Source of the DNA: Polynucleobacter sp. TSB-Sco08W16
GTDB taxonomy: Bacteria > Pseudomonadota > Gammaproteobacteria > Burkholderiales > Burkholderiaceae
Direction: 5' to 3'
Length of the DNA stretch: 64,000 nucleotides
Assembly (NCBI RefSeq): GCF_018687455.1
Contig: NZ_CP061291.1
Coordinates: 1,798,001 to 1,862,000 of the forward strand
Shown: positions 18,794-30,801 of the stretch, piece by piece
How the letters are laid out: each line of letters starts with the position of its first letter
Numbering within the stretch: position 1 is the first letter of the stretch
Position numbers and translations under genes: made by a program
Notes under the pieces: model-generated
The model's input: the letters and a program-made list of their open reading frames with translations, nothing else
The model's database searches: none
Told to the model about the DNA's origin: nothing

Positions 18794-19929
18794 GACTGAA
18801 CCTCGCGCATTTGCTGGAAATACGCTCTTACTAGATTGTGATAACGCTCATCATCTAGCAAGAAAGCATCATGACCATGGGGGGCGTCAATCTCTGCGTA
18901 AGTCACTTCACTCTTATTACTCAGTAAAGACTGAACAATCTCTCGGCTACGATTAGGGGGGAAGCGCCAATCAGTAGAAAAACTGACGACCAAGAACTTC
19001 GCATACACCTCAGCCAATGCGCGATTCAAACTACCATCATAGCGACGTGATGGATCAAAATAATCTAATGCACGCGTGATCAATAAGTAGGTATTCGCAT
19101 CAAAGTAAGTGGAAAACTTATCACCTTGATGACGCAAATAACTCTCAACCTCAAACTCCACATCAAAGCTAAAGCGATAGTCGTTTGATTCACCATTTGG
19201 GCGCTGTAGTTCGCGCCCAAATTTTTCAGCCATATCATCATCAGATAAATAAGTGATGTGACCAACCATACGAGCCAAACGCAGACCACGCTTAGGAACC
19301 ACGCCATGCTCGTAGTAATTGCCGCCATGAAAATCTGGATCAGACAAAATGGCATTGCGTGCCACTTCATTAAATGCAATATTTTGGGCGCTCAGTTTTG
19401 GTGTGGAGGCAATCACCACACAATGTTCTAAGCGTTTGGGAAACTGAATGGCCCAAGCCATTGCCTGCATACCCCCAAGACTTCCGCCCATCACAGCAGC
19501 AAACTTTCGAATGCCTAACTTATCAGCTAAGCGTGCTTGAGTGTTCACCCAGTCTTCAACCGTTACCACCGGAAAATCTGCGCCATAAGGCTTGCCGGAT
19601 GCAGGATTAACGCTCATCGGACCAGTTGAACCAAAGCAAGAGCCTAAGTTATTTATACCGATCACAAAAAAATGATTGGTATCCACTGGTTTACCTGGGC
19701 CAATCATGTTGTCCCACCAACCAATATCTTGAGGGTCTTCTGGGCTAGGTCCAGCTACGTGGTGAGAAGCGTTGAGCGCATGACAAACTAGTACCGCATT
19801 ACTTTTGTCAGCATTAAGTTTGCCGTAGGTCTCAATGACTAAGTCATAGCCAGACAACATAGCGCCACTCTGCAAAGGCAGGGGCTCAGCAAAATGGATA
19901 GTATTTCTAGAGAGGTTTAGCTCACTCAT
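18790..19929 (-). CDS. metX: Homoserine O-acyltransferase MetX
   Basis: 379 aa alpha/beta-hydrolase-fold enzyme that acylates homoserine for methionine synthesis. The nucleophile elbow [12 protein letters not shown] lies near residue 148. The catalytic Asp is in [10 protein letters not shown] and the His in [12 protein letters not shown]. Motif [11 protein letters not shown] near residue 50 is typical. Acetyl versus succinyl donor cannot be decided from what is visible; MetX enzymes paired with MetW in proteobacteria often use succinyl-CoA. It overlaps both neighbours by 4 bp. Confidence 0.95.
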   Translation of the reverse strand: MSELNLSRNTIHFAEPLPLQSGAMLSGYDLVIETYGKLNADKSNAVLVCHALNASHHVAGPSPEDPQDIGWWDNMIGPGKPVDTNHFFVIGINNLGSCFGSTGPMSVNPASGKPYGADFPVVTVEDWVNTQARLADKLGIRKFAAVMGGSLGGMQAMAWAIQFPKRLEHCVVIASTPKLSAQNIAFNEVARNAILSDPDFHGGNYYEHGVVPKRGLRLARMVGHITYLSDDDMAEKFGRELQRPNGESNDYRFSFDVEFEVESYLRHQGDKFSTYFDANTYLLITRALDYFDPSRRYDGSLNRALAEVYAKFLVVSFSTDWRFPPNRSREIVQSLLSNKSEVTYAEIDAPHGHDAFLLDDERYHNLVRAYFQQMREVQS

Positions 19930-20576
19930 TCTGACAAGAGCAAGCGCAAACTAACGTCGGACGCATCTGTTGGCAGCTTCTTAAAGCCGCTACGGGCAAA
20001 TCGATGCCAACGTCCCAAGATAAAACTCATCAACATCGCGGCACGAATACTCACTTCTTCTTGACCCAGCTGTGCCCATGCACCACCTTGGGTTTGAGCA
20101 ATACGCAACGCTTGTTTGAGTGAGGCTTCTACGCGATCTAAGACTTGGGTAATTCGCTCTTGCAATCGATCATCTTCTTGCAATAAAGCATCGCCCAATA
20201 AAACACGTGTCATGCCAGGGTTCTTTTCTGCAAAGAACAAAAGCATTTGCAAAATACCGCGCGCTTGTGCAAGTCCAGATTCTTCTTTCTGATTAATCTG
20301 ATTGATTAAACCAAATACGGTTTGCTCGATAAAAGAAATCAAACCCTCAAACATCTGGGCCTTACTCGCAAAATGGCGATATAAAGCTGCTTCAGAAACA
20401 TCAATCTTGGCCGCTAAAGCCGCAGTAGTAACACGCTCACCCTTGGGGTTTTGCAACATCTCGGCGAGAACTTGGAGAATCTGCAGGCGACGCTCGCCTG
20501 GTCTCGGACGCTTACGTGTCTTGCCAGCGTCAGCACTACTGCTGTCGATATCTGCCGGTCCAAGAGATTCACGCAT
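19926..20576 (-). CDS. slmA: TetR-type nucleoid occlusion factor SlmA
   Basis: 216 aa. N-terminal helix-turn-helix (residues ~25-75, [31 protein letters not shown]) and a helical C-terminal dimer domain with [17 protein letters not shown]. These match SlmA, which binds DNA away from the terminus and blocks FtsZ assembly over the nucleoid. It is sandwiched between argB (10 bp upstream) and metX (4-bp overlap), so it is probably expressed with amino-acid genes. Confidence 0.85.
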   Translation of the reverse strand: MRESLGPADIDSSSADAGKTRKRPRPGERRLQILQVLAEMLQNPKGERVTTAALAAKIDVSEAALYRHFASKAQMFEGLISFIEQTVFGLINQINQKEESGLAQARGILQMLLFFAEKNPGMTRVLLGDALLQEDDRLQERITQVLDRVEASLKQALRIAQTQGGAWAQLGQEEVSIRAAMLMSFILGRWHRFARSGFKKLPTDASDVSLRLLLSE

Positions 20577-20586
20577 GGTTATCTGC

Positions 20587-21489
20587 TTATCTAGAACGAA
20601 TCATCGTACCGAACGCTTGCTCGGTCAAAATTTCTAACAACAAAGAATGTTCAATGCGGCCATCAATGATGTGCACTGAATTCACGCCACTCTTAGCAGC
20701 ATCTAATGCAGAGGAGATTTTAGGCAGCATACCGCCAGAGATCGTACCGTCAGCAAACAAGGCATCAATCTCTCTTGCAGTTAAGTCGGTAAGTAGCTTG
20801 CCATCTTTATCCATCACACCAGGAATATTCGTCATCATTACCAACTTCTCGGCGTGCAAGATTTCAGCCATCTTGCCGGCTACCAAGTCAGCATTAATGT
20901 TGTAAGCCTGACCTTCTTCACTAAATCCGATTGGAGAAATCACCGGAATAAAAGCATCATCCTGCAATGCTTTTACTACCGCTGGGTTTATAGCCTCAAT
21001 CTCACCAACAAAACCAATATCCAGTTTTTTGCCCGGCTCTGTATCGCTAGGAATCATCATCTTCTTCGCATGGATGAGTCCGCCATCCTTACCAGTCAAG
21101 CCCACTGCCTGGCCGCCAAAGTGGTTAATGAGCATCACAATATCTTGCTGCACCTCACCGCCCAGAACCCACTCCACGACTTCCATGGTTTCATCATCAG
21201 TGACACGCATACCCTGAATAAAAGTTCCGGTCTTGCCAATCTTCTTTAATGCTTCGTCAATCTGTGGTCCACCGCCATGCACAACCACTGGATTCATGCC
21301 AACTAGTTTTAGCAAGATCACATCGCGCGCAAAACTTTCTTTAAGGCGCTCTTCCACCATTGCATTTCCACCGTACTTAATGACGATAGTCTTGCCGTGA
21401 TACGCACGAATGTATGGCAAAGCTTCAGCAAGAATCTCCGCTTTTAACAAAGGAGAAATGTCACTCAGAGTAGGTAAATGCTTAGTCAT
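20587..21489 (-). CDS. argB: Acetylglutamate kinase
   Basis: 300 aa. Phosphorylates N-acetylglutamate, the second step of arginine synthesis. The lysine-bearing [11 protein letters not shown] near residue 37, [30 protein letters not shown] and [16 protein letters not shown] identify ArgB of the arginine-sensitive length class. It starts 12 bp after dksA and is followed by slmA. Confidence 0.96.
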   Translation of the reverse strand: MTKHLPTLSDISPLLKAEILAEALPYIRAYHGKTIVIKYGGNAMVEERLKESFARDVILLKLVGMNPVVVHGGGPQIDEALKKIGKTGTFIQGMRVTDDETMEVVEWVLGGEVQQDIVMLINHFGGQAVGLTGKDGGLIHAKKMMIPSDTEPGKKLDIGFVGEIEAINPAVVKALQDDAFIPVISPIGFSEEGQAYNINADLVAGKMAEILHAEKLVMMTNIPGVMDKDGKLLTDLTAREIDALFADGTISGGMLPKISSALDAAKSGVNSVHIIDGRIEHSLLLEILTEQAFGTMIRSR

Positions 21490-21501
21490 TACAAATACAC
21501 T

Positions 21502-21990
21502 TTATTCGCCAAATAATTTTTGACGGAGCTCGCGACGCTCTTGAGCCTCAAGAGATAAATTGGCTGTAGGCCTTGCAATTAAACGGTTCAAGCCGATTGG
21601 CTCACCAGTTTCTTCACACCAACCATAGTCACCAGATTCAATACGGCCCAGCGCTTGCTCTACTTTTTTTAATAATTTACGTTCGCGATCACGAGTGCGC
21701 AATTCCAATGCATGCTCTTCTTCGATCGTTGCACGGTCAGCTGGATCTGGAACCAAAATGTTTTCACGTAAATGCTCAGTGGTCTCAGAGGCATTTTTTA
21801 GAATGTCCTCTTTCAAGGTGAGCAGTTTTTGACGGAAAAAATCTAACTGCGCAGCATTCATGTAGTCCTTGTCGGACATCTTGAGTAACTCAGCCTCAGT
21901 TAAAGGTGTGCCTTTAGCTGTCTTAGTGCTGGTTGCTTTGCTGCTCGCTTTAGCAGCGCCTGCAGGTTTTGTTGCTGTTTTTACCGTCAT
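21502..21990 (-). CDS. dksA: RNA polymerase-binding transcription factor DksA, cysteine-poor form
   Basis: 162 aa. DksA works with ppGpp in the secondary channel of RNA polymerase. A Lys/Ala/Thr-rich tail (residues 1-30) precedes the coiled coil; the tip region NILVPDPADRATIEEEHALE has the usual two-Asp DPADRA tip. The C-terminal motif reads YGWCEETGEPIGLNRL and later ARPTANLSLEAQERRE. Three of the four zinc-finger cysteines of E. coli DksA are replaced (C-T-S/L-A pattern), so it is unlikely to bind zinc the same way. The neighbour is a COG0523 GTPase. Confidence 0.93.
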   Translation of the reverse strand: MTVKTATKPAGAAKASSKATSTKTAKGTPLTEAELLKMSDKDYMNAAQLDFFRQKLLTLKEDILKNASETTEHLRENILVPDPADRATIEEEHALELRTRDRERKLLKKVEQALGRIESGDYGWCEETGEPIGLNRLIARPTANLSLEAQERRELRQKLFGE

Positions 21991-22112
21991 CTCATTCTTT
22001 CTTGGGTTTGAAGCATTATTGCCTCATTCTGCCAAACTTTTGTTACCCATCAGCCAATATTCTTCAGTATTTAACAATCTTGACCGTGGCGGCGGATTGT
22101 ACCCCAATCTTT

Positions 22113-23180
22113 TTAGGCCAAACAGCCCTCAAGCCCAGCCAGTAGGGTGTCCTTGGGCAAATCGATGCCGATGAAGACCATTCGGGTTTGCTTATGCTCA
22201 GAACCCCAAGGACCGGCCAAATCGCTGCCCATCATCTGATGAACCCCCTGGAACACCACTTTTCGGTTGCTACCCTTCACATAGAGCACGCCTTTATAGC
22301 GCAACATCTTCTCTCCAAAGACCTCCAAAATGCCCCCCAGGAAGTCCTCAAGCTTTTTGTGATCAAAGGGTTTATCACTACGAAAAACAAAGGATTGGAT
22401 GCGATCTGTGTGGCCTGCATGACCATGATGATGGTCATGGCTGTGATCGTGCCCGCAAGTGCTGTGATCATGGTCGTGGTCGTGGGAGTGATCATGGCCA
22501 CAATTGGCATGATCGTGATCATCCTGTTCCAAAAAATGCGGGTCGATATCTAATTTAGCGTTGAGGTTAAAGCCCTTGAGATCTAAAACGGCATTCAAAG
22601 GAACCACACCTTTCGAAATAGCGCTGATCGGAGCTCTTGGATTCATGTGCATCAAACGCCCACGCAAGGACTCCACTTCAGCAGAAGAAACCAAGTCTGT
22701 CTTAGTAATAAAGATCTGGTCTGCAAAACCCACTTGGCGTTGAGCCTCTTCATGCTCGGTCAACTGTTGCTGACCATGTTTGGCGTCTACCAAGGTTACA
22801 ACAGCATCTAAGACATAGTGATCTGCAACATCGTCATCCATAAAGAAGGTTTGGGCTACAGGGCCTGGATTAGCCACACCAGTAGTTTCAATTACAACGC
22901 GATCAAAACTGATCTTCTTATCTCTGCGCTGCTCCCAGAGCTCATTTAACGCCTCCACAAGGTCACCACGGATCGTGCAGCAAATACAGCCATTACTCAT
23001 TTGCACAATATTTTCTTCGTGATCTTGAACCAAGATGTCATTGTCAATATTCTCTTCGCCAAACTCGTTTTCAATCACGGCAATTTTTTTGCCATGGTCT
23101 TCAGTCAGAATGTGTTTTAGTAAGGTGGTTTTGCCACTCCCTAAAAAGCCCGTCAATATGGTTACCGGAATTAATGCCAT
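22113..23180 (-). CDS. COG0523 (CobW/YjiA/ZNG1-type) GTPase metal chaperone
   Basis: 355 aa from the ATG at 23180. G3E GTPase with Walker [11 protein letters not shown] (residues 11-20), the metal-binding CICC motif near residue 70, and NKxD-type ITKTDLV. A very histidine-rich stretch (residues ~215-258, runs of HDH) separates the GTPase domain from the CobW C-terminal domain ([15 protein letters not shown]). Such proteins deliver zinc or other metals to client enzymes; the His run suggests zinc or nickel storage. A TTG 15 bp upstream is in frame but adds only five residues. Located between xerC and dksA. Confidence 0.92.
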   Translation of the reverse strand: MALIPVTILTGFLGSGKTTLLKHILTEDHGKKIAVIENEFGEENIDNDILVQDHEENIVQMSNGCICCTIRGDLVEALNELWEQRRDKKISFDRVVIETTGVANPGPVAQTFFMDDDVADHYVLDAVVTLVDAKHGQQQLTEHEEAQRQVGFADQIFITKTDLVSSAEVESLRGRLMHMNPRAPISAISKGVVPLNAVLDLKGFNLNAKLDIDPHFLEQDDHDHANCGHDHSHDHDHDHSTCGHDHSHDHHHGHAGHTDRIQSFVFRSDKPFDHKKLEDFLGGILEVFGEKMLRYKGVLYVKGSNRKVVFQGVHQMMGSDLAGPWGSEHKQTRMVFIGIDLPKDTLLAGLEGCLA

Positions 23181-23249
23181 GAATGATCCAATCAAAATCG
23201 AGATGTCTTACGTTCCCAGTGCGGGAAACCCACTATCTTACCGAGTTCT

Positions 23250-24251
23250 TTAGCCTTTGCCAGCCTTTGCCCGCGGATGCGCTTTATCGTATGCCTGAGC
23301 AAGATGCTGAAAATCCAGCGAGGTATAAATCTGGGTGCTGGCGATGCTGGCATGACCCAACATTTCTTGGACGGCCCGTAAATCTTGTGAGGACTGCAAG
23401 ACATGGCTTGCAAAGCTGTGGCGCATCATATGGGGATGTACATGAGTCGGCAGACCAGCGCGTATCGCTAAAGAACGCAAGCGTGCCTGCACGGTTCGGG
23501 GCGACAAACGTTTGCCGGTAGCCGATAAAAATAAGGCCAGCGACTCTTGGGCGTAAGAACCGGCATCACGCATTTCTCGCCAAGCAAGCAAGGATTTCAT
23601 CGCAGGTGAGCCTACAGGCACTGAACGCCTTTTCCCGCCCTTACCTAAAACCGTTACTTCAGCAGCGTCCCAATCTAACCAGCCAGCCGATTCATGCTGA
23701 CGATCTTTGCTCTGGATCACATCGATGCCCAGTAGCTCAGACAAACGCAATCCCGAGGAGTACAGCAAATCAATAATGGCAGCATCCCGAATAGACTCTG
23801 GGTCTTTCTTCTCTTCCGCCTCTTTCACCGCCTGATTAACCAAGGCAAGCGCCTGCTCCACCGATAAGGCTTTAGGTAAAGACTTCAAACGCTTTGGCGC
23901 CTTCACATCATCCACTGGATTAGCAATTAAATTGCTTGTTAATTTGCCAGCACGCGCATCACGCCGCGCATCCTTTTCAGTAAGCCAGTCATACCAACCA
24001 CGCCAAGCTGAGAGCGCCCTGGCAATGCTTCTTGATGATTTTTCTTTGGAATGCAAGCGCCCAGCCCAACGACGTACGTGTGCGTTGCTAACCTTTAATA
24101 ATTCAACATCATCTTCAAGTGCAAAGTTTTGTAGATCGCTAAGATCCATGCCATATGCTTTGAGTGTATGGGGGGATAGTTGACGCAATACATGTAGCTC
24201 ATGCAAATACTCCTGCATGAGCGGATGAAGATCAGCCTGCTTTAACTTCAT
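23250..24251 (-). CDS. xerC: Tyrosine recombinase XerC
   Basis: 333 aa. Resolves chromosome dimers at dif together with XerD. The N-terminal core-binding domain covers residues ~10-95. Catalytic residues are R169 (SSGLRLSE), K204 (VLGKGG), H274/R277 (HPHMMRHS), H300 (LGHAS) and Y309. It is longer than E. coli XerC (298 aa) because of a charged linker at residues ~90-130 and an insert near 145-190. The ATG at 24251 has an AGG nearby and overlaps the DUF484 gene by 20 bp; a later ATG at 24215 is possible. Confidence 0.92.
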   Translation of the reverse strand: MKLKQADLHPLMQEYLHELHVLRQLSPHTLKAYGMDLSDLQNFALEDDVELLKVSNAHVRRWAGRLHSKEKSSRSIARALSAWRGWYDWLTEKDARRDARAGKLTSNLIANPVDDVKAPKRLKSLPKALSVEQALALVNQAVKEAEEKKDPESIRDAAIIDLLYSSGLRLSELLGIDVIQSKDRQHESAGWLDWDAAEVTVLGKGGKRRSVPVGSPAMKSLLAWREMRDAGSYAQESLALFLSATGKRLSPRTVQARLRSLAIRAGLPTHVHPHMMRHSFASHVLQSSQDLRAVQEMLGHASIASTQIYTSLDFQHLAQAYDKAHPRAKAGKG

Positions 24252-24906
24252 AAGCCTGGATACGATCCAAAGCTGCGGCAGTAAGTTCTGCAATTTGACG
24301 CAAATAGAAGGCGCCCATGTCTGCGGTAAATCGGGTTTCATCTTTGCTGGCTAACATTAGCAATGCAGGTGATTGATTGACTCCAAGGCTCTTACCTAGC
24401 GGCAGGCCAATGGCCACTAAGCTCTGCCACTCTGGATCAATCGTAGTTTGACTTGCCAATAAATCAACGCTGGCAGCAGCTAGCTCTTTTGCCGAGCCGC
24501 ACAAAGGAGCGTCAACCCAAGGTCCAAATGCAGAATTTGGTACTAGCAATTGCGCTGACTCCACTTCAAATACCTCGGCTAAGCCAGCAGTAATTGCCGC
24601 TTCAACTTCAGACTTGTTGTTCGCCTTCATTAAACGCAATAACCAGGCCACTAAACTTTGTTGAGTTTTATCGTTTCGACTACCAAAGTGCAACATCTCA
24701 CTTAAACGACGATTGAGCTCTTGATTCTGTGTACGCAGCACAGTCATCTGACGCTCTTGCAAAGAAATCGCACGATCTTCGTGTGGATGCTTAATTCGAA
24801 TTTCGTTAAAGAGATTGGCATAGCGCTCAAAGAAGCCCGGAGTTGCACGCAACCACTCAGCAACTAATTCTTCTTGCTCGGCCTGCTTTGGATCAATGGC
24901 GCTCAT
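24232..24906 (-). CDS. DUF484 family protein
   Basis: 224 aa. The opening WLRATPGFFERYANLF and the following IRIKHPHEDRAISLQERQMTVLR are the DUF484 signature. A coiled-coil-like stretch (residues ~45-75) leads into a GAF-like domain. The gene commonly precedes xerC in proteobacteria, as here, but its biochemical role is unknown to me. The upstream gene is gatB (25 bp away). Confidence 0.88.
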   Translation of the reverse strand: MSAIDPKQAEQEELVAEWLRATPGFFERYANLFNEIRIKHPHEDRAISLQERQMTVLRTQNQELNRRLSEMLHFGSRNDKTQQSLVAWLLRLMKANNKSEVEAAITAGLAEVFEVESAQLLVPNSAFGPWVDAPLCGSAKELAAASVDLLASQTTIDPEWQSLVAIGLPLGKSLGVNQSPALLMLASKDETRFTADMGAFYLRQIAELTAAALDRIQAYEVKAG

Positions 24907-24931
24907 CTATCTCTTTCTGAAAATACTTTTG

Positions 24932-26404
24932 TTAACTTAACTTTTTACGCAGCAATTCATTGACCTGCCCAGGATTCGCTTTGCCCTGAGAGGCTTTCAT
25001 AATTTGGCCTACCAAGGCATTGAATGCTTTTTCTTTACCTGAGCGGAACTCTTCAACCGACTTCTGATTGGCCGTCAGGACCTGGTCAATAATGGCCTCT
25101 AATGCACCGCTGTCACTAATTTGCTTAAGGCCCTTAGCATCAATAATTTGATCAACCGTGCTAATAGATTTGCCTGCAATAGCCTCTTCCCAAAGAATTG
25201 CAAAAATATCTTTAGCAATCTTGTTAGAGATGGTGCCATCGGCCACTCTCGTCAGTAAGGGCGCCAAATGTGCGGCTTGCAATGGCGCATCTGCTGTAGC
25301 AATACCTGCGCGATTTAAAGAAGAAGCAAACTCTCCGGCAATTAAATTGGCAGCCGCTTTTGCTAAAGGCTTGCCAACGATTGCTAGCAACTCTTCAAAA
25401 ACTTTTGCAGTGTCGCGATCCTGGGTTAATAACTGAGTATCGTAAGCACTCAAACCATAGTCTTGTTGCCACTGCTCGCGTAACTGAGCAGGAAGTGCTG
25501 GCATACCGTCGCGCACTTGAGCAATCCACGCATCATCAATGACTACGGGCAATAAATCAGGGTCGGGGAAATAGCGATAGTCGTTCGCATCTTCCTTGCT
25601 GCGCATGCTGCGCGTTTCCTGACGATCGGGGTCATAGAGGCGCGTTTCTTGAACGACTTTGCCGCCATCTTCAATTAATTCAATCTGACGGCGCACCTCA
25701 TATTGAATTGCCTCCTCCAAGAAGCGGAAAGAGTTCAAATTCTTAATCTCACAGCGCGTGCCAAACTCTGCCTGCCCTTTAGGGCGAACCGAAACGTTAG
25801 CGTCGCAGCGGAATGAACCTTCTTGCATATTCCCATCACATACGCCTAACCAAACGACGAGGGTATGTAAGGCCTTGGCATATGCAACTGCCTCAGCTGC
25901 ACTGCGCATGACAGGCTCAGTCACGATTTCTAAAAGTGGTGTGCCTGCACGATTTAAATCAATACCACTGGAGGGTTCGCCATGAGGACCCAGGAAGCCC
26001 TCTTCATGAACCGATTTGCCGGCATCCTCCTCCATGTGAGCGCGAGTCAGTTGAACGACCTTTACGTCATTCCCAACAAGGATTTCTAGCTGTCCACCCA
26101 CGACGACTGGGATTTCCATCTGGCTAATTTGATAGCCCTTTGGTAAATCAGGGTAGAAGTAATTCTTACGAGCAAAAATACTTGCCGGTGAAATTTTTGC
26201 GCCCACTGCCAATCCAAAACGAATGGCATGCTCAACGGCTTGACGATTTAACACTGGCAATACACCGGGCAATGCTAAATCCACCGCACACGCTTGTGTA
26301 TTCGGCTCTGCGCCAAAGCGTGTACTTGCACCGCTAAAAATTTTAGAATGCGTTTGTAATTGTGCGTGGGTCTCTAGACCGATAACGACTTCCCATTCCA
26401 TCAT
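24932..26404 (-). CDS. gatB: Aspartyl/glutamyl-tRNA(Asn/Gln) amidotransferase subunit B
   Basis: 490 aa. Tail-binding and kinase subunit of the GatCAB complex that converts Glu-tRNA(Gln) or Asp-tRNA(Asn) to the amidated form. The opening [36 protein letters not shown] and ANVSVRP are diagnostic; the C-terminal YqeY-like tail ends with [14 protein letters not shown] place the start at 26404, where ATG overlaps the gatA stop by 4 bp; the upstream codons to 26434 do not fit the family. Confidence 0.95.
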   Translation of the reverse strand: MMEWEVVIGLETHAQLQTHSKIFSGASTRFGAEPNTQACAVDLALPGVLPVLNRQAVEHAIRFGLAVGAKISPASIFARKNYFYPDLPKGYQISQMEIPVVVGGQLEILVGNDVKVVQLTRAHMEEDAGKSVHEEGFLGPHGEPSSGIDLNRAGTPLLEIVTEPVMRSAAEAVAYAKALHTLVVWLGVCDGNMQEGSFRCDANVSVRPKGQAEFGTRCEIKNLNSFRFLEEAIQYEVRRQIELIEDGGKVVQETRLYDPDRQETRSMRSKEDANDYRYFPDPDLLPVVIDDAWIAQVRDGMPALPAQLREQWQQDYGLSAYDTQLLTQDRDTAKVFEELLAIVGKPLAKAAANLIAGEFASSLNRAGIATADAPLQAAHLAPLLTRVADGTISNKIAKDIFAILWEEAIAGKSISTVDQIIDAKGLKQISDSGALEAIIDQVLTANQKSVEEFRSGKEKAFNALVGQIMKASQGKANPGQVNELLRKKLS

Positions 26405-27918
26405 GCCACCCCACCAGCTTGTCGCAAATGCCAATCTGTGGCCTGCTGATATTGATGCGCTACTTGCAATAAGCGCGCTTCAGAAAAATAGTTGCCAATG
26501 AGTTGCATGCCAATAGGCAGAGAACTTGCATTAAATCCGCAAGGTGCACTCATTGCTGGCAATCCCGCCAAATTGGTTGAGAGCGTATAAATATCTTCGA
26601 GATACATTTGCACTGGATCTTTTGACTTTTCGCCCAGGCGCCATGCCACATCAGGCGCTACCGGCCCTAAGATGACATCGCACTCCTTAAATGCGGCCTG
26701 AAAATCGGAGGCAATAATGCGACGAATTTTTTGTGCCTGCAAATAGTAGGCATCGTAATAACCATGACAAAGGACGTAGGTACCAATTAAGATGCGGCGC
26801 CTTACTTCTGCACCAAAACCTTCGGTGCGTGACTTTTGATACATGTCACCTAGATCTTTGTAATCACTTGTACGATGACCATAACGAACGCCATCAAAAC
26901 GACTCAAGTTGCTTGATGCTTCTGCAGGAGCTAAGACGTAATAGACCGGAATCGAAAGCTTTGTTTTAGGCAAGCTGACTTCGACCAACTTCGCACCCAA
27001 ACCTTCTAAGGCTCTTGCGGCTTCATCTACTGACTTTGCAACATCTGGAGCCAAGCCTTCCGCAAAGAATTCTTTTGGCAAACCAACACGCAAACCTTCT
27101 AGCGGTTTTGCAGAATTTACGCTTCCCTCTTGCCAAGATTGGTTGAGGTAACGACCATAGTCCTCACCAGAATCCGTAAGCGATGTTGAATCACGAGGAT
27201 CATGTGAAGACATTGCCGAGAGTAGTAAGGCGCAATCCTCGGCAGTCTTACCCATCGGGCCTGCTTGATCCAAGGAAGACGCATAAGCAATCATCCCGTA
27301 ACGCGATACGCGCCCATAGGTAGGCTTGATACCGGTCAAACCACAAAAGGCTGCTGGCTGACGAATGGAACCACCCGTATCGGTACCAGTGGCAATCGGA
27401 GCCAATCCCGCAGCAACTGCTGCCGCTGAGCCACCTGAGGATCCACCGGCAACGTAAGCAGCATTCCAAGGGTTTAAGACTGGGCCATAAGCTGAATTTT
27501 CATTAGAAGACCCCATGGCGAACTCATCCATATTGGTCTTACCCAAGCAAACCATGCCGGCTCCCTTGGGATTATTTTCATCCGGAATCCCAAGGTTAGC
27601 CACCACGGTTGCGTCAAAGGGGCTTTGATAGCCAGCCAAAATTTTGGAGGCTGCAGTCGACTTCCAGCCACGGGTAACGAACACATCTTTGTGGGCCACG
27701 GGAATGCCCGTCAATTTGCCAGCATTACCAGAAGAAATTAGCAAGTCTGCTTTATTAGCTTGCTCTAAGCTTAAGTGAGCATTCACATCAATGTAGGCGT
27801 TCCACTGCTTTCCAGCCTCAATGCGGTCTAAAAAGTACTGGGTAAGCTCCTTGCTAGAGACCTCTTTTGCAGCAAGTGCTTTTGCCATTAATGCGATTGG
27901 GGTGTTGTGCCAGCTCAT
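26401..27918 (-). CDS. gatA: Aspartyl/glutamyl-tRNA amidotransferase subunit A
   Basis: 505 aa amidase-signature enzyme that releases ammonia from glutamine for GatCAB. The catalytic Lys is in [12 protein letters not shown] near residue 77, and the Ser-cis-Ser region is [14 protein letters not shown] near residues 150-165, followed by [16 protein letters not shown]. It overlaps gatC by 4 bp and gatB by 4 bp, so the order gatC-gatA-gatB is one tightly coupled operon. Confidence 0.97.
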   Translation of the reverse strand: MSWHNTPIALMAKALAAKEVSSKELTQYFLDRIEAGKQWNAYIDVNAHLSLEQANKADLLISSGNAGKLTGIPVAHKDVFVTRGWKSTAASKILAGYQSPFDATVVANLGIPDENNPKGAGMVCLGKTNMDEFAMGSSNENSAYGPVLNPWNAAYVAGGSSGGSAAAVAAGLAPIATGTDTGGSIRQPAAFCGLTGIKPTYGRVSRYGMIAYASSLDQAGPMGKTAEDCALLLSAMSSHDPRDSTSLTDSGEDYGRYLNQSWQEGSVNSAKPLEGLRVGLPKEFFAEGLAPDVAKSVDEAARALEGLGAKLVEVSLPKTKLSIPVYYVLAPAEASSNLSRFDGVRYGHRTSDYKDLGDMYQKSRTEGFGAEVRRRILIGTYVLCHGYYDAYYLQAQKIRRIIASDFQAAFKECDVILGPVAPDVAWRLGEKSKDPVQMYLEDIYTLSTNLAGLPAMSAPCGFNASSLPIGMQLIGNYFSEARLLQVAHQYQQATDWHLRQAGGVA

Positions 27919-28208
27919 TCAATCACCCTTGGAACCAAGAAATAGCCATCCTGCTGAGCAGGGGCAGATTGCATGTTTTCAGCGCGATGGTCTGACTCAG
28001 TGACCTGATCAGCGCGCAAAGGTTGCGCCAACTCACGCAAAAATAGAATGGGATGGGCGAGGGGTTCTAGGCCACTAGTATCGACAGCCTGCATTTCCTC
28101 AACCAGAGAAAAAATAGCCTGCAATTGTGGCAAAACTGCCTCTGCTTCTGCTTGGTTTAACTCAAGTCTGGATAGGTGCGCAATGCGCTGGACATCATCA
28201 AGTTTCAT
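27915..28208 (-). CDS. gatC: Aspartyl/glutamyl-tRNA amidotransferase subunit C
   Basis: 97 aa small subunit that wraps around GatA and stabilises the complex. [18 protein letters not shown] at the N terminus and the C-terminal [12 protein letters not shown] match the family. First gene of gatCAB. It is divergent from mreB across a 60-bp gap that must hold both promoters. Confidence 0.95.
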   Translation of the reverse strand: MKLDDVQRIAHLSRLELNQAEAEAVLPQLQAIFSLVEEMQAVDTSGLEPLAHPILFLRELAQPLRADQVTESDHRAENMQSAPAQQDGYFLVPRVIE

Positions 28209-28244
28209 GGGACGAGAGTATCATTCCTATATATTTTTTATTAA

Positions 28245-29312
<1,068 letters not shown>

Positions 29313-29336
29313 GCGACATACACGTCGAACAGGGAA

Positions 29337-30272
29337 TTGCGACATAGCGCTCCACCACTTTTCAGACAGGGCATTCCGGCCTTACTTAAACTGATTGTCT
29401 GTCTGTCGATCAGCATCGCTCTGATGCTGATCGATTTTCGCTTTAAAGCTCTCGATCCCATTCGTAATAATGTGAATTGGATTTTGCGTCCACTTGAATA
29501 CGTCATGATGGCTCCGCGTAATGCATTCGAGGCTACATCAGAATATTTCACAACTCGTGGAACCTTAGATCAAGAAAATCAAGCCATGAAGGTTCGCCAA
29601 GCTGAGCTTTCATTACTTGCAAACCAATCCGAATTTTTGATGGTTGAGAATCAAAACTTACGTGAGTTAATGGCACTGCAAAAACAAGTTCCATTTAAAA
29701 CATTACCAGTTGAGATTTTGTTTAATCCGCCCAATCCTATTTCACAACGCATTGTGATTAATCGTGGCAGCGATGATGGCCTCAAGCTAGGCAATCCCAT
29801 TGCCAATGACGCCGGGATTCTTGGGCAGGTGGTTCGCCTTTATGAACGCTCTGCCGAGGTCTCGCTGTTAGAGGACCGAGACTTTGCAGTGCCCGTCCAG
29901 GTGGCTCGCAATGGCCTGAGAGCGGCTGTATTTGGTGCTGGGCGTGGCAATGCCTTGGAATTACGCTATTTACCCGTTGCCAGCGATCTAGAAGTTGGTG
30001 ATATTTTGCTGACCTCTGGGATTGATGGGGTTTATCCCCCTGGATTTGCAGTAGCGGTCATTAGCAAGATCGAGCGCAATGCCGATAAAAATTCTTCTAA
30101 TGTGTTTTGTGTGCCAGTAGCGGCAGTGAATCGCTATCGCCAAGCGCTAGCGTTTTTGTATGACCCTAAATTTGACGCTAAAGCACCAACTATCAACAAC
30201 AAGTCTACATCAGGAGTATCCCTGGGTAATAATCCCGGTCGTCGCCAAACACGCGCGCGAGGAATGCAATGA
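29337..30272 (+). CDS. mreC: Rod shape-determining protein MreC
   Basis: 311 aa. Bitopic inner-membrane protein linking MreB to periplasmic wall synthases. The start is TTG at 29337 with AGGG immediately upstream; its first residues (MRHSAPPLFRQG) match the usual betaproteobacterial MreC start, which supports this codon. Membrane segment at residues ~15-33, coiled coil ~70-110 (ENQAMKVRQAELSLL), then the beta-barrel domain with NRGSDDGLKLGNPI and TSGIDGVYPPGFAV. Confidence 0.94.
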   Translation: MRHSAPPLFRQGIPALLKLIVCLSISIALMLIDFRFKALDPIRNNVNWILRPLEYVMMAPRNAFEATSEYFTTRGTLDQENQAMKVRQAELSLLANQSEFLMVENQNLRELMALQKQVPFKTLPVEILFNPPNPISQRIVINRGSDDGLKLGNPIANDAGILGQVVRLYERSAEVSLLEDRDFAVPVQVARNGLRAAVFGAGRGNALELRYLPVASDLEVGDILLTSGIDGVYPPGFAVAVISKIERNADKNSSNVFCVPVAAVNRYRQALAFLYDPKFDAKAPTINNKSTSGVSLGNNPGRRQTRARGMQ

Positions 30273-30793
30273 TTGATTTCCAAAGCGGCTACATTCTGCG
30301 CCCGGTCAATCCGGTCTTTATTTACTTCAGCTTGTTTTGTGCGCTTTTACTAAACCTATTGCCCATTGGTAACTATGGCTGGGTGCCAGACTGGCTAATC
30401 ATTTGTATTGTGTTTTGGAACATTCATCAGCATCGCTATGTCAGCGTGATATCAGCATTTATCTTGGGCCTGATGATGGACGTACACAACTCAGATTTGC
30501 TGGGCTTACATGCCTTTAGTTATTCGCTGGTTGCTTACCTTGCCATCTCTTGGCATCGACGCATTGTGGCGCTGACCGTTCTCTCGCAAGCGCTCCATCT
30601 ACTCCCGATCTTTTTATTGGTCTCTTTGTTTCCTGTGCTGGTTCATTGGGTACTTAGCGGAGAGCTTTACTGGTGGGCCCTCACTGGCGCTATTCAAGCC
30701 GTGATTGAGGCTTTGCTTTGGCCAATCGCAACACGAATATTGCTGGCGCCTCAACGTCGTCCAATTGACGTTGATCACAATCGTCCGCTTTAA
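30269..30793 (+). CDS. mreD: Rod shape-determining protein MreD
   Basis: 174 aa integral inner-membrane protein with about five membrane segments. PVNPVFIYFSLFCALLLNLLP and LGLMMDVHNSDLLGLHAFSY are typical MreD blocks. It overlaps mreC by 4 bp (ATGA) and is followed by mrdA 8 bp later. Confidence 0.93.
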   Translation: MIDFQSGYILRPVNPVFIYFSLFCALLLNLLPIGNYGWVPDWLIICIVFWNIHQHRYVSVISAFILGLMMDVHNSDLLGLHAFSYSLVAYLAISWHRRIVALTVLSQALHLLPIFLLVSLFPVLVHWVLSGELYWWALTGAIQAVIEALLWPIATRILLAPQRRPIDVDHNRPL

Positions 30794-30801
30794 GAAGCTG
30801 T

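Noticed and set aside
22380..22530. Short repeated units suggesting a repeat array
   Set aside because: They are His/Asp codons in the histidine-rich part of the COG0523 GTPase, read in frame on the minus strand.
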